Shown here in pieces: positions 1 through 9,955 of a stretch of 64,000 nucleotides of DNA. Source of the stretch: Pholis gunnellus (lineage: Eukaryota > Chordata > Actinopteri > Perciformes > Pholidae); the NCBI GenBank assembly GCA_910591455.2, contig OU342816.1, positions 14,264,638 to 14,328,637 on the forward strand. The letters run 5' to 3'. Each line of letters begins with the position of its first letter. The first letter of the stretch is position 1. The position numbers and the translations under genes were made by a program. The notes below the pieces were generated by a model, which was not told the origin of the DNA, ran no database searches, and was given only the letters and a program-made list of their open reading frames with translations.

Positions 1-1689
1 ATTTAGATAACAATGTATTACTAAAAATACTCTTATGTTTTGAAAGTCCTGGCAAGTAAATGAAAACTAGAGGTTGTAGTTAACTCTTTATCTACTGTAC
101 TGTTTTCCAGAAAAAAAGTGTTAAAAGAATGCCGTTTTGGATTTTGTCCTGATATATTAGGGTTTTCCAAAGTTTCATCACAATACTACACCACTCACGC
201 TAAAAAGTGATACCTGTGCCTTATTTTCCCTGAACCCAGGCTTCCTCTGAAGTTCTGTTTTATTAACGTTCCTGCATGTATGGCAGCACAATCAGGCCCC
301 CCTCAGAAACAAGGGGATAATGGTGCACCCAGGCTAGTCTTTGAGAATAATCAGTCAGGCCTGTGGAGAGGCAGCCTGGTAATTTCCCCCACTCGCACTG
401 CCATCAGTGTAGCATCACCACGTTGCTGCATGGAATAAATAGTGCATCAGTCAGCCTCGGCTCTTCATGCTGTTTTCATTACCTGCCTGTAATTCCAATG
501 CTTATGCATAGCCTGCAGTCATCAGCGACAGCAACGTAGCTATAGTGACTAGAAAGATTACATGGATATTACATGTATTTTACAGAAAAAGCAATACTTT
601 CACTTCATACACCGTTGCTAAAAAGTAAAACGTGTGCCAGACGGAATATCAAGTTTGTGTCAAATTCACACATTTTCCTTTTTTGACTGTGTGTTAAAGA
701 AAAAGAAAAAGCATTTATTACCTTTTTTATAACATATTTTAGAGGATGTTAAACAGTTGCTTACACTGTTAATCACACTGAGAATCAACACTCTAGTCTG
801 CAGATATTTTTAGCTTTTAACAGGTATCGGCTTATTGTTTTTCTCTACCAGTCCATATGATTAAGTCGTCATGGCTGTCTTAAAAGAGAGAGAATTTCCA
901 TATAAAAATGAAATATTGCTGACTCCAACAATGGACTACCAAGCATGCACATTTAGGGTAAGGGTGCTTACCCACTGGTATTAACCTTTTCAGTATGCAT
1001 AGTTATATAACACTGCTCGTGCAGTCTGCTATAAAAAAATAAATCATGCCCAAAGCTAAAGTGTACCTCAGTCTCTTTGCCCTTTTTAGGTGCTTCTTTT
1101 TCTGAATGATGGGACTAGGTTGCCCTCGAGTCAGTGCATTAAAAGAAAGACCAGACATAAACTAGGTGTGATCTGAGCTCTTGGAATCTCTACAAACAAA
1201 AACTGCTTTGATTCTGTATAGGAATATATACTGTGGGCCCGGCCAAACATCCAGTATCTCACTGCTTCCATATTTAGATGCTTTGAACCGCTTTGGATAA
1301 CATATCCTGGCTTGTGCATGACTAGGATTAGGCTAGCTTCTCTAGGTTTAAATTAATCTATTACTAATAGGCTCTATACTGTTGCCAACTAATTACCTAT
1401 TTTAAGGTCTGTTGGATTGTGCAGTGTTTCACCGCAATAATGCAATACATCAGTTGAAATGTAAAATTGTTCATTAAATAATATATGTATCCATACCTTA
1501 TTGGTTCATATTTCACAGCCAAAAGAGGGTTAAATGAAAATTGTAGATTATTGGGATGGCTCACGACATTCAAAGTGGCTTCATATATATGCTATACACT
1601 ATACACATAGTATGCATATGTGGACATGCAAACATTACATCCATATGTAGTTTTTGAATATGACATTTCAGCAGCACAGGCATGAATAT
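1..1689. other. non-coding, nothing recognised
   Basis: AT-rich, apparently single-copy sequence. The only open frames are short chance ones. No splice-bounded exon, RNA gene or mobile element was recognised. Around 1580-1620 there is a degenerate run of alternating TA/CA/TG. Confidence 0.6.
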
Positions 1690-1866
1690 GCTGCTTTAAC
1701 AGCCTCCATTCATCTAGGAAGCCACACGACTTTGTACTCCTGGCTGAGGGTTCGCTCCCATTCAGCCAACAGCTTGAGAGACGTAGGCCACTGATGTTGG
1801 CCGATAAGGCCTGGCTTGCAGTCAGCGCTCCAGTTCTTCATTCCAGTTCTTCCAATAGGTGCTAAG
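1690..1866 (-). mobile_element. Tc1/mariner-like transposase C-terminal relic
   Basis: Read on the minus strand, this block follows the end of the transposase gene of teleost Tc1-like elements. The nucleotide pattern of that region is recognisable: a start like AACAGCCTCCATTC, a core CACTGATGTTGGCC followed by AAGGCCTGGCTTGCAGTC, and a CCAGTTCTTC stretch, seen here in antisense. In the family these encode the part from the HLWDELE helix to the LPRRVEAV tail, just after the DDE catalytic core. The reading frame is broken by small indels, and no terminal inverted repeats or upstream transposase are visible, so this is a short dead fragment. Identification is from remembered family sequence, not a search. 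Confidence 0.6.
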
Positions 1867-4800
1867 GATGAGGCACACTATTTTCTAAAATGTCTTTGCA
1901 TGCACGCTGCAGTATTAAGATTTTACTCCTTAACTAAGAACTAAGGGGCCTACTCTAAACCATGACAAATAGCGTCGCAAAAACACAAGGGATGGGTGTG
2001 TTCACATTCTTTTGGGCAATGTAGTGTAAAAGACATTTGGTTTTTCTATATCATCCAAATTGTACGGAAACTGTTATTTTGTGCATTTTTGTATTTAGGT
2101 TTGGTTTGCTTTACATGGTCCTATTTGAAGAAGACTGTCTTTTGAATCCTACCCTTAATTGGTAACTTAATTCCAATCCCCATTGATTTTATCTAAGTGT
2201 AATGAGCTTTATCGCTATATCTTGCTGGTTACAATTGCTCACCATTTCCCTCCTTAAAAAACCTTGCATGAGACTTGAAACCAAATTAGCCAACAGAAAC
2301 CCAGCAAGTTTTAAATAAACCTTTGCAAAAACGCTTGTTGTGAATGCACCCATTAACAAAAGATGGGAAATTCTCTGTGGCGACCTACACCGATGCCAAA
2401 CAAAGCTGACCTTTTCTCCTAGTCACATACAATTGCTCACACTTCCCCAAACAGCAAACCAAACCTTATGGTTCCCTCCCTGCACTTAGCCTTCATCAAA
2501 TATTAATCATCTCCAAGACATTGTGGCTTCGTTCACACCGTGGTAAACTTATCCCAGCTGACAGAACTATGGCGTGAGATGTGACGCTTAGCACTTGCTA
2601 ATTTAATTCCCCCCCACTCTCAAACCAAATGGAGTGCTATGTACACATTCATTAACACGATGCTGCATGCTCCCTCTCATATAGCGTCTGCTTTCAGCTT
2701 GCTCCTTATGAGACTATTAGAAGACATTAACTCAATCTTGTCATTCAATGGGAGAAAGGTCTTCATGAGATTAAAGATTAGGTATGTGTAGGGTAAATGT
2801 GTTACCTGTCTGAAAAGGTTTTAAACCATGAGAACACAAATAGTAGCAATAAATCCTAATTTAGTTCAAATGTACTACATCTAGCTCAGTGACATAGGGC
2901 AGTGTTATCAGAACACAGAAATGCTTCCCTTCCATACAAAGTTTTGGAAAGGAAACTACTTTTTTTTTGGTTTGCCCTCAATTTGTAATGGAACGACACG
3001 AAATCCTTCCCGATTAAATCTGCATGGTGCTGGAAGAAGATGGACCATTCTCTGTGTGTACAAATCTATTTGATGGGAACTCCAAGCAGCCTCCTGAACC
3101 CCAACTGCGGGAGGCCGTGTATTTGATATTGAACACATTTCACATTGCAGACTATCAAAGCAGCCGTGAATAGATTTCTCTGACATGGTCTTATTTTTGT
3201 GCCGTGTGCGCGAGGCCTCGGCTCAGGCGGGATGCAGTGTCTCCAAAGAGCAGTCGGAGCACCACAACGTTTCAAGAGATTAGAGGTTGGTCAGCCAGAG
3301 GAATCAAATCGATACATCCTCTCAGGGTAGGGATTGACCATGCATTGATCCAGACCTAACAGGAGCTGGGGATGCACCAAGACCACTAAAAGCAGAGGTC
3401 TGGTGATTACAGTACACCCATCTCGCAGCTGGATATCTGATTCACAGAAACCAAGGGTGGCATTTATGTGCTCATAAAAACAGTCCTTAGGTGAAGTGTT
3501 GAGTCAAATTGCTGTTGTACCTTCACTGGCTTCTGCTAAATGTGAAACATCAGCAGACATGAACATCATCACAGCATCATGTTGAATTTTCCATTCATCA
3601 ATAACAACTGACTTGCTACTTACATGTTAGAGGTAGAAGGTGAGATCAACAATATTTATACATTTCAGTTGGACCTTTGTAGTACCTAAAATAAGTCAAA
3701 TATATCCTGTCCAAGCAGTCTAAACACTTCCTGCAGATATTTAACGTTAACAGCTTACTCAGAGAGCAGCAAGGGATTGTGTCCTTTTAAGCCACAAGCA
3801 GGTTTTTGTGTTGAGTTTCATGGGAATGAGTACCAAAAAAGTAGCACAGTTGACCTGATTTAAAATGAGTTATTGAGTGGAGACAGTATTTATTTTCTAT
3901 AGAGAACCTCAGAGCAGCAGATTGATGAGATGACACAACTTAATTGTTTTACTGATGGAATTGGTGATGCGGTATATCCCAAATATGTCAAGACAACAGG
4001 AAAATATGGAGGACGTTTTTAGTGTTGCATTAACGGCGAAAAACAGCAAATGGGAGCAGAAGTGAAAACAGGGAGGGGTCTCATTAAAATTGGATACACT
4101 ATACACAACACTATGCATTGTGTGTGGAACAAAGGAGTCCAACTGGTCTAATTTAAAATTCTCTGAAATCAAGGTCTGCCCGAATAGTTTTCGTTTCAGC
4201 GCACAAATGTTCCGCAGGAGTGTGAGAGTAATCGTACATCATACATTTCTGAGCATATTTTACACAGGAAAATCACTGCTTGGTATAATACTTCTACGAA
4301 ATTTGAAATTAAATTGTGTCTAAAAGCAAAAAACGGTGAAAAAAAAAAGGCATATGTTTGAAAGTTAAGGGTAGGCATCCTCGATGCCCCACAGTTCAGC
4401 TTTGGACTTGACATGGAATTCATTCAGCAATCTGTTACTTCCATCTGTGTGAGTGAACTCGTGCCTAGCAAATTGCCTCGTCTTTTCACAAGGTAGGGGA
4501 CGAACAATAGAAGCGAAAGAGTTGGGTATGTCGAAGGTAATACACATTCCCCTTCCCCTGCTGTCTGCCTTGAACTGTCTGATGGACTTTAATCCTATCA
4601 AATAAAAGGTGGCTTGGTGGTTGCTGCATCACAGGGACAGTATACTGGATGCTCAGTAGAATCTCATTTACTGCCATTGCTTATACATGAATGACACATG
4701 ATGTCAGATTTTTTTTATCACGAACACTATGCGATGGATACTCGGAGCATGCAGTCTTTATTATGTAAATGCAGTTAAAAACCTTGACTTTGCATGATTT

Positions 4801-5600
4801 CTCAATCCAATCGCAACTCCACTCAAACTTTCACAAGAATATTTTTTCTGTACTGAGAAGACATTGTAGTTACCTTGTGCCAACTGGATTGGGTCACAAC
4901 ATGCTGAAAGCAAATTTTGAGCAGCATTTTTGTAAATGATTGGTTAAATATAGTAGTTGGGTAGGCCTGCTCTGTGAGAAATGACAATGTTCGTCTCTGC
5001 AAGCAGAAACACGAAGCGTGTGGGAAGTGTATGTGAAACGAGTAAGAGCGACTCCATATCTCCAAGGAAACCAAAACTAACAACACTGAGATTAACATTG
5101 TCCAAGAGAAAAGCGGTATCCATGCTTGTGTGGTTGTGGTTTGGTTACAAAAAAGTCAGACGAGAATTGACATCCGACAGCTTTTCTGTGTGACTGTTAA
5201 TGCCAGCTCACTATTCAGCTGTACTTAGTGTGAATAATTTGTCAAGCTGTTTTGTTCAGTTTTATCCAAAAGTATACTTGAGTGTTTGCTGAGTGAGCGC
5301 TGATACAAAAGACTGGACAGTCTGTCCAGGACCCCAGTGTGTATTAGGTAGTTTTCTGGTAAGTAAAACAACAGTGTAGGAATATCTAAGAGTTCACATT
5401 ATCAGATTCAGATTACTAGACTGGCTGTGTTTTTTGATTAGTTTTATTTAGCTTATTTCTTGATGGTGTACGATTTGTGTTATTTTATTAAAGTAGCCTC
5501 TGGATGACCAGCAAGTGGTGACTTTGTCTCTGTTAAATAGATTAATTTCAATGTTGCCATTAAATGTCAACCGTAATCACTGAACATAATTGGGGATTTT
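1867..5600. other. non-coding, mostly single copy
   Basis: No gene or full mobile element recognised. Only short open frames occur, with no coding character. At 5313-5329 there is a small hairpin (7-bp arms CTGGACA/TGTCCAG, 3-nt loop). A candidate conserved stretch is listed separately at 2440-2790. Confidence 0.55.
2440..2790. promoter_or_regulatory. candidate conserved non-coding element
   Basis: Repeat-free stretch with several homeodomain-type cores (AATATTAATCATC, CTAATTTAATTCC, CATTAACACG, CATTAACTCAATC). No splice sites and no sustained open frame. The look is that of vertebrate regulatory DNA near developmental genes, but this is an impression from composition; no alignment was possible. 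Confidence 0.25.
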
Positions 5601-6285
5601 GCAGATTCATCCAATATCAACATTGCTGTGTGGCGATGGGGGTGGAAACTTGTGATGTCAATATCTGATTTGTCTGGGCACTTTAATTGGGCTGCATCTA
5701 CATTTGTGTACAGCTGTGTTTATAACTCCAGTGCACCGTTGCCTGTATGGGGTCAACATGATCAGAATCGGGTGTCCGCGAGTGGGCGAGCCTGTGCACC
5801 GATCCCATATCACGTTATCATTTATCACCTCATTTATGCCACACAGGAACAACACCATGTGCCATTTGCTACCCGAGCCGTACTGCACATGTGAAACTTT
5901 CAGCAGAGATGGGGGGAGGGGGGGACTATTTAGCCACTCCCATCATCAGCTCCGGAAAAAAAACAAAATCGCCCGAAATTACTAACGGAATTAGCGAATG
6001 AGTGAGCCAACTCGCTTCTTTCTCATCTCTGTTGAGAGTTGCTCATGTGCATTATCAATCGGTAAGGTGCTGGCGGAGAGTGGAACAACAAAATGTCGGC
6101 AATTTGGCAACATTTTTACACTCCAAAATCTGTCAAAGTAGTTAATTAAAGAACGCTCGATGGCATTCATGCTTTTTTTTGTTCATGTTCACAAAGGGTT
6201 TAACCAGGTCATACCACAATGAAGGCAATTATATCATATCCCCATAGGAGTATACAGCTTAATAATAGTATATATTTTAGTTTTT
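5601..6285. other. non-coding, unusually stop-poor stretch
   Basis: Between 5628 and 5985 three overlapping open frames (76-93 codons, both strands) coincide with higher GC and more CpG than the surroundings. None has a recognisable domain. It may be a regulatory element or an old unrecognised insertion. The remainder to 6285 shows nothing. Confidence 0.4.
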
Positions 6286-6386
6286 GTCACACCATTATGG
6301 GATCAGTACTCTGTATTGGCCAATATGCAAGTTCAGGAATCGGTATCGAGAAGGAAAACATTGCATCTGAACATCTCTAGTTATGA
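6286..6386 (+). repeat. dispersed teleost repeat fragment (GGTATCGG type)
   Basis: Contains GGATCAGTACTCTGTATTGG, a GCAAGTTCAGGAATCGGTAT stretch and the ending GAACATCTCTAGTT. This resembles a common fish interspersed repeat whose consensus is built of GGTATCGG/GGATCGG units and ends in ACATCTCTAGT. Class (probably a non-autonomous DNA transposon) is uncertain, and only about 100 bp remain. Confidence 0.45.
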
Positions 6387-6666
6387 TCATGTGTCTTTGG
6401 ACCTTGTGTCTCCGATCTTCGTCTTTGAACACGCGTTTCTCTTTCCGCTGCTCCTTTTGAAATTGATTTCATTTGTGTAATGCTGCAGCTGTGAGAGTCA
6501 TTGTGTCACTGTAAAGAGCCTCACCGTTGAGCTCAAAGGTGACCCTGAGATTAGATGAGTCATGTATGATGCACCATATTGTTCATTTACCAGAAGTCAA
6601 GTTGCAGTATATACTTTACTGTATACTGTTTTGTAACTTATTTAGCAATCAGTCAAATTTGGACTT

Positions 6667-6726
<60 letters not shown>

Positions 6727-7805
6727 TGGATACGATTTATTTCACTTTAGAGTCGAGCATATGTGTCAAAACTGCCGAGGTTTAATCTCTTCCTTTTATA
6801 CGATTGCAGGTGGTGCAACATCCTTGTTTTCTACCACATTGTCTCCTCTCCCTTCTCAGAGGCAATAAACCTGCTCTTATTGGCTGTCTTTCTCAGGAGT
6901 GTAATCTCGCCAAAGTTGAGCAGCATTTAATTGCTATTCGTATGCTCCTGTTATCTTCTATAGGAAGGAAGAATTTAAATGCCTGACAGACAAAATTAGG
7001 GTTCTGTTGTGTGGAAATTTGTCCTGTAGTAGAACTGCTGCCCTCATAATTAGCCCTGCCAATGACAACTGCTCATTGCAAAACAAACCTAACGGCTGGA
7101 TGCTGATGTGGATTGGATTGCCTTGGTCTGACACTTACCTATTCACTTTGCAACCTGCATTATTACTGAGACTGTGAACGCTGACCTTGTCCACTGGTTC
7201 AAACACTGAAGACAGCAGTTCATTGAATTCAGCTCAATAGTTCTTATAATGCCTGTCTCTTTCTGTTTAACAGAACCAATTAAACTGTTAATTCTTGCTG
7301 CAGTTCTAATCTAGTGATAATGACTGAGAAGAGTGGAAAGCGTGCGTCTAATTTTTTTATTTTTTTTAGGTGCCTCGTGGGTACAAGTCAAGGGTCTGGC
7401 TTTTGCCAGCTTTGAGGGGTTTCTCATTTAGTACGGGAAATCAGGCCTCAGAGCTTTGACGGGACCCTTTCTCATCCCGCTGGCTTTGTCGAGACTAGTT
7501 CATTTCAGTCCATTCAGGTGGACCACATTGTGCGCTGCCTCTATGCCCATGCATTTCATTTGCCAGGCCTTTGTTTTGAAGCCTGCTTGAGATGAACTGG
7601 AGGCACTGAGGCGGAGCTAAGGCAGGGATTAGGACCACTCGTTTCACGCTTTCTTGGAGGCGGGCTAACTTTGAAAATGTCAAGGAGGCTGAGGTGATAT
7701 AACTCTATTTGAATACATACTGTGGGCACATCACAGCATTGGTGTGGAGCATGGAGCTAATAGCTGACAACTCAATTTCAGAATCATAAATATTAATCTG
7801 CTTCT
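6387..7805. other. non-coding; contains (TG)n array
   Basis: No gene recognised. The only long frames (113 and 68 codons) are produced by the (TG)n tract at 6669-6721, read as alternating Cys-Val, and have no biological meaning. 7480-7690 is GC-richer with a short minus-strand frame of no recognisable family. Confidence 0.55.
6669..6721. repeat. (TG)n microsatellite, about 26 units
   Basis: Uninterrupted TG dinucleotides, directly visible. Such perfect tracts are usually length-polymorphic and can adopt Z-DNA. Confidence 0.97.
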
Positions 7806-7932
7806 TTAACAGCCCCCAGTCCCCTTTTTGAAACATTTGGATTTTGGAGTGGCTCGCAGTCCATGATCAAGTTCAACACGGATGTGTTGGATGGGGTTGA
7901 GGTCAGGGCTCTTGTGCAGGCCATTTATCTCT
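7806..7932 (-). mobile_element. Tc1/mariner-like transposase C-terminal relic
   Basis: The minus strand encodes KSPDLNPIQHIRVELDHGL, the hallmark of the last catalytic segment of Tc1-type DD34E transposases (family form SPDLNPIEHLWDELERRL). The third catalytic acid, normally the E of PIEHLW, is Q here, and the following W is R. After LRA the text jumps to the LQN...GAV tail, so about 20 residues of the family sequence are deleted internally. The copy lacks upstream transposase and inverted repeats. It is a second, separately decayed copy of the kind seen at about 1.7 kb; both lie antisense to the plus strand. Inactive fossil. Confidence 0.75.
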
Positions 7933-9600
7933 GGACCTGGCTTTGTGTAAAGGGAATGGGGATATTGGCTATAGAGAACTAAACGGTTTCTGTAGACTTG
8001 ATTAATTATCCTCTTAAGTTTGTCTATAGTGGCCATTTGATGAACTGATGTAAGCCATTCAAATAGCACCTCAACAATTTACAACCTTTCTAGAAATGTC
8101 TCATATTAGAAAATCGCAGAATCTTAAATTCCTGCACATATTTGTCCATACATTTTTTTTTTTTTTTACATTTTACTCAAAAAAATGAATAAATGTATCT
8201 CTCTGATATCCACAGACACTGCGTGTTTCAAAAAGACTCATCTGTTGTAGTTTTGAGTAAATATTCCATTCAATTTCAAATCCATCCGGCATGTTGCATC
8301 TGCATCACCTTTTGTTTTCCTTGTTATCCCATTCTTTCCACCAGAAGAAAAGACATCCAAACACCAAATCAAAATAGAATCCAAAAACGCTCATTTGCTA
8401 ATCAAACTTGGGACAAGAGGCAATTAATTCTTTGGAATCAGTCAATTAATTTGCATAATAAGAGGTACCATAATTATGACTTCTGCTACTCAAGCCCAAC
8501 AATTGTAATTAGAGATTTAGTCTGCATTACAGCAGAAAAGCCTGTTTTTTGGGAGCTAGTTTGGAGAGGAGATTGAGCATTGGTAGCTCTGGGATGGGAA
8601 CACTGGCAGAACTGCATCAGAATAAAAGCTTTCCCTCCAGCGCTCTTCTTTTGCCCGGCCCTGAGGGGAAGTGCTGGGAGGACTGATCTTCTAATCTGTA
8701 AAGAACCAAGACCTCAGCTTTCAGAGGCCCCAGTCTCACTCAAGTCAACCAGGGCCTCTGTTCCTTGTCTTTTTCTCACCAGCTTATTTCCCCCATTTCC
8801 ATTTGCAAGGAAATCCATAATTTTTACAGTCCGCACTGCTGCCACGAAAAAGCAGGGATGGAGCTGGAAGATGAAGGGTTGCATTAGTGGGGTGATATTA
8901 GTTCTCTGCTGCATGCTCACTCAACTGTGGGGCCTTGACAGGAAAAGAAAAGAAAAACAAGGCGATGGAAAACATTTTAAAAAAGAAGGGAGGAAATGTC
9001 ACTGAGTATCGTGAGAGGACTTCGATCGATGCCAGCTAATCATCCACTTTACTTTGCTGTATATGAGGTCAATTAAAAGTCTCCCGTCGGATATATGGCG
9101 CTGTGCCATGAAGCAAACAACAACTTTCAGCCCTGTGTTGCTATTTCTTTTGCATTGTTGCATTGCTATCCTTATACTATGTGGCTCTGGAGCTGGCTGT
9201 GGTTTTTACATCTTACATTACATTCTTTTGCACACGCGCAACAAAATCAGGTCCGGTTAATTCAATTTCCATTGAGGTAGTAACATGATTAAATGTCGTA
9301 CAAACCTGATTATTAAGAGTTAATTGTTTGTCAACAACTTAATGAAGAATATGTCAAGAGATCTTAACCAGGCTCATATACTCCTACATCAAGTGGTGCT
9401 AGATTATGTCTTTCTTGCAGCATTTATCTTACTCTTTTCCCCTGTACACTTTTCTTCACTTTAAAATAAACCCATTCTCTTCATTATTAGAAGCTCAGAG
9501 TGACTGACGGAGTATAAAGAGCGAGAAAGTCTGCGTAGGGCAGGCAGGAGGGGTCAAACGAACAGCGTTTTCACCCAAGAGACTGCTGTTCATGTCATGT
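7933..9600. other. non-coding, repeat-poor
   Basis: A poly-T run lies at about 8152-8167. Open frames of 127 codons (8193-8576) and 141 codons (8580-9005) occur but show no domain or compositional signature of coding DNA. The second ends in a signal-peptide-like segment noted in the findings. 9000-9260 also looks single-copy. Confidence 0.5.
8385..8580. promoter_or_regulatory. candidate conserved non-coding element
   Basis: Dense in homeodomain-type cores: CAATTAATTC, GTCAATTAATTTGCATAAT (also a near octamer, TTTGCATAA), CATAATTATGAC (palindromic) and TTGTAATTAGAG. Repeat-free and flanked by ordinary sequence. Typical of a developmental enhancer, but inferred from motif density only. Confidence 0.35.
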
Positions 9601-9752
9601 GTGAAATCATGTTAACGTTGATTTAATTTAGCGTAGTTTTGTTACATAACTTACCTACTTAACTAACGGCAGTTACGTAACAAAAAAACATATTTCTACC
9701 CAAACCACAATCTTTCCCAAAGCCTATCCAAGTACTTTTCTTGCCTCAACTT
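9601..9752 (-). repeat. dispersed repeat family B, copy 1 (minus)
   Basis: On the minus strand this reads as GGCAAGAAAAGTACTTGGAT, then AAGATTGTGGTTTGGGT, then CCGTTAGTTAAGTAGG and CAACGTTAACATGATTTCA. The same order of blocks occurs on the plus strand at 14736-14862 and in part at 22161-22262, so the three are dispersed copies of one element. The TAGGTTTAGG...TGGTTTGGGT text is familiar from perch-like genomes; the class (probably a non-autonomous DNA transposon) is not resolved. Confidence 0.65.
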
Positions 9753-9880
9753 AAGTAGTTATCTTGTGTAAGTAAACCTAAAAACTAAGTAAACCTAAGT
9801 GTGAAGTTTATTTTGAAAACTGTGAAAACTGACAGGCTGTCCCATGATATGTCCAAGTCTGAAACTGGAGGAGTACCTAG
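9753..9880. other. spacer between two repeat relics
   Basis: AAACCTAAGT-like short tandem similarity (GTAAACCTAA at 9771, again near 9788) and otherwise nothing. May be part of the same composite insertion as its neighbours. Confidence 0.35.
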
Positions 9881-9955
9881 AGCGTCAGAGTTTGAAGCTT
9901 AGGGCCACTCACCAAGCGTTTGTATGTCTTGTTGGAAGTGAGAACGTGTTGGTAA
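9881..9955 (+). repeat. dispersed repeat family C, copy 1 (plus)
   Basis: Begins GCGTCAGAGTTTGAAGCT, continues GGGCCACTCACCAAG and ends near GGAAGTGAGAACGTGTTGG. The first 18 bases are identical to those at 54543-54560 and a related copy lies inverted at 53813-53874. The family is recognised by comparison inside the window; class unknown. Confidence 0.7.

Noticed and set aside
6527..6868. 113-codon frame rich in alternating Cys-Val
   Set aside because: It is the (TG)n microsatellite read in frame; flanks have no protein character. The same holds for the poly-Cys-Val and His-Thr frames at 60661-60988.
8193..8576. 127-codon plus-strand frame
   Set aside because: No domain, AT-driven composition and overlap with a homeodomain-core-rich block; better explained as non-coding.
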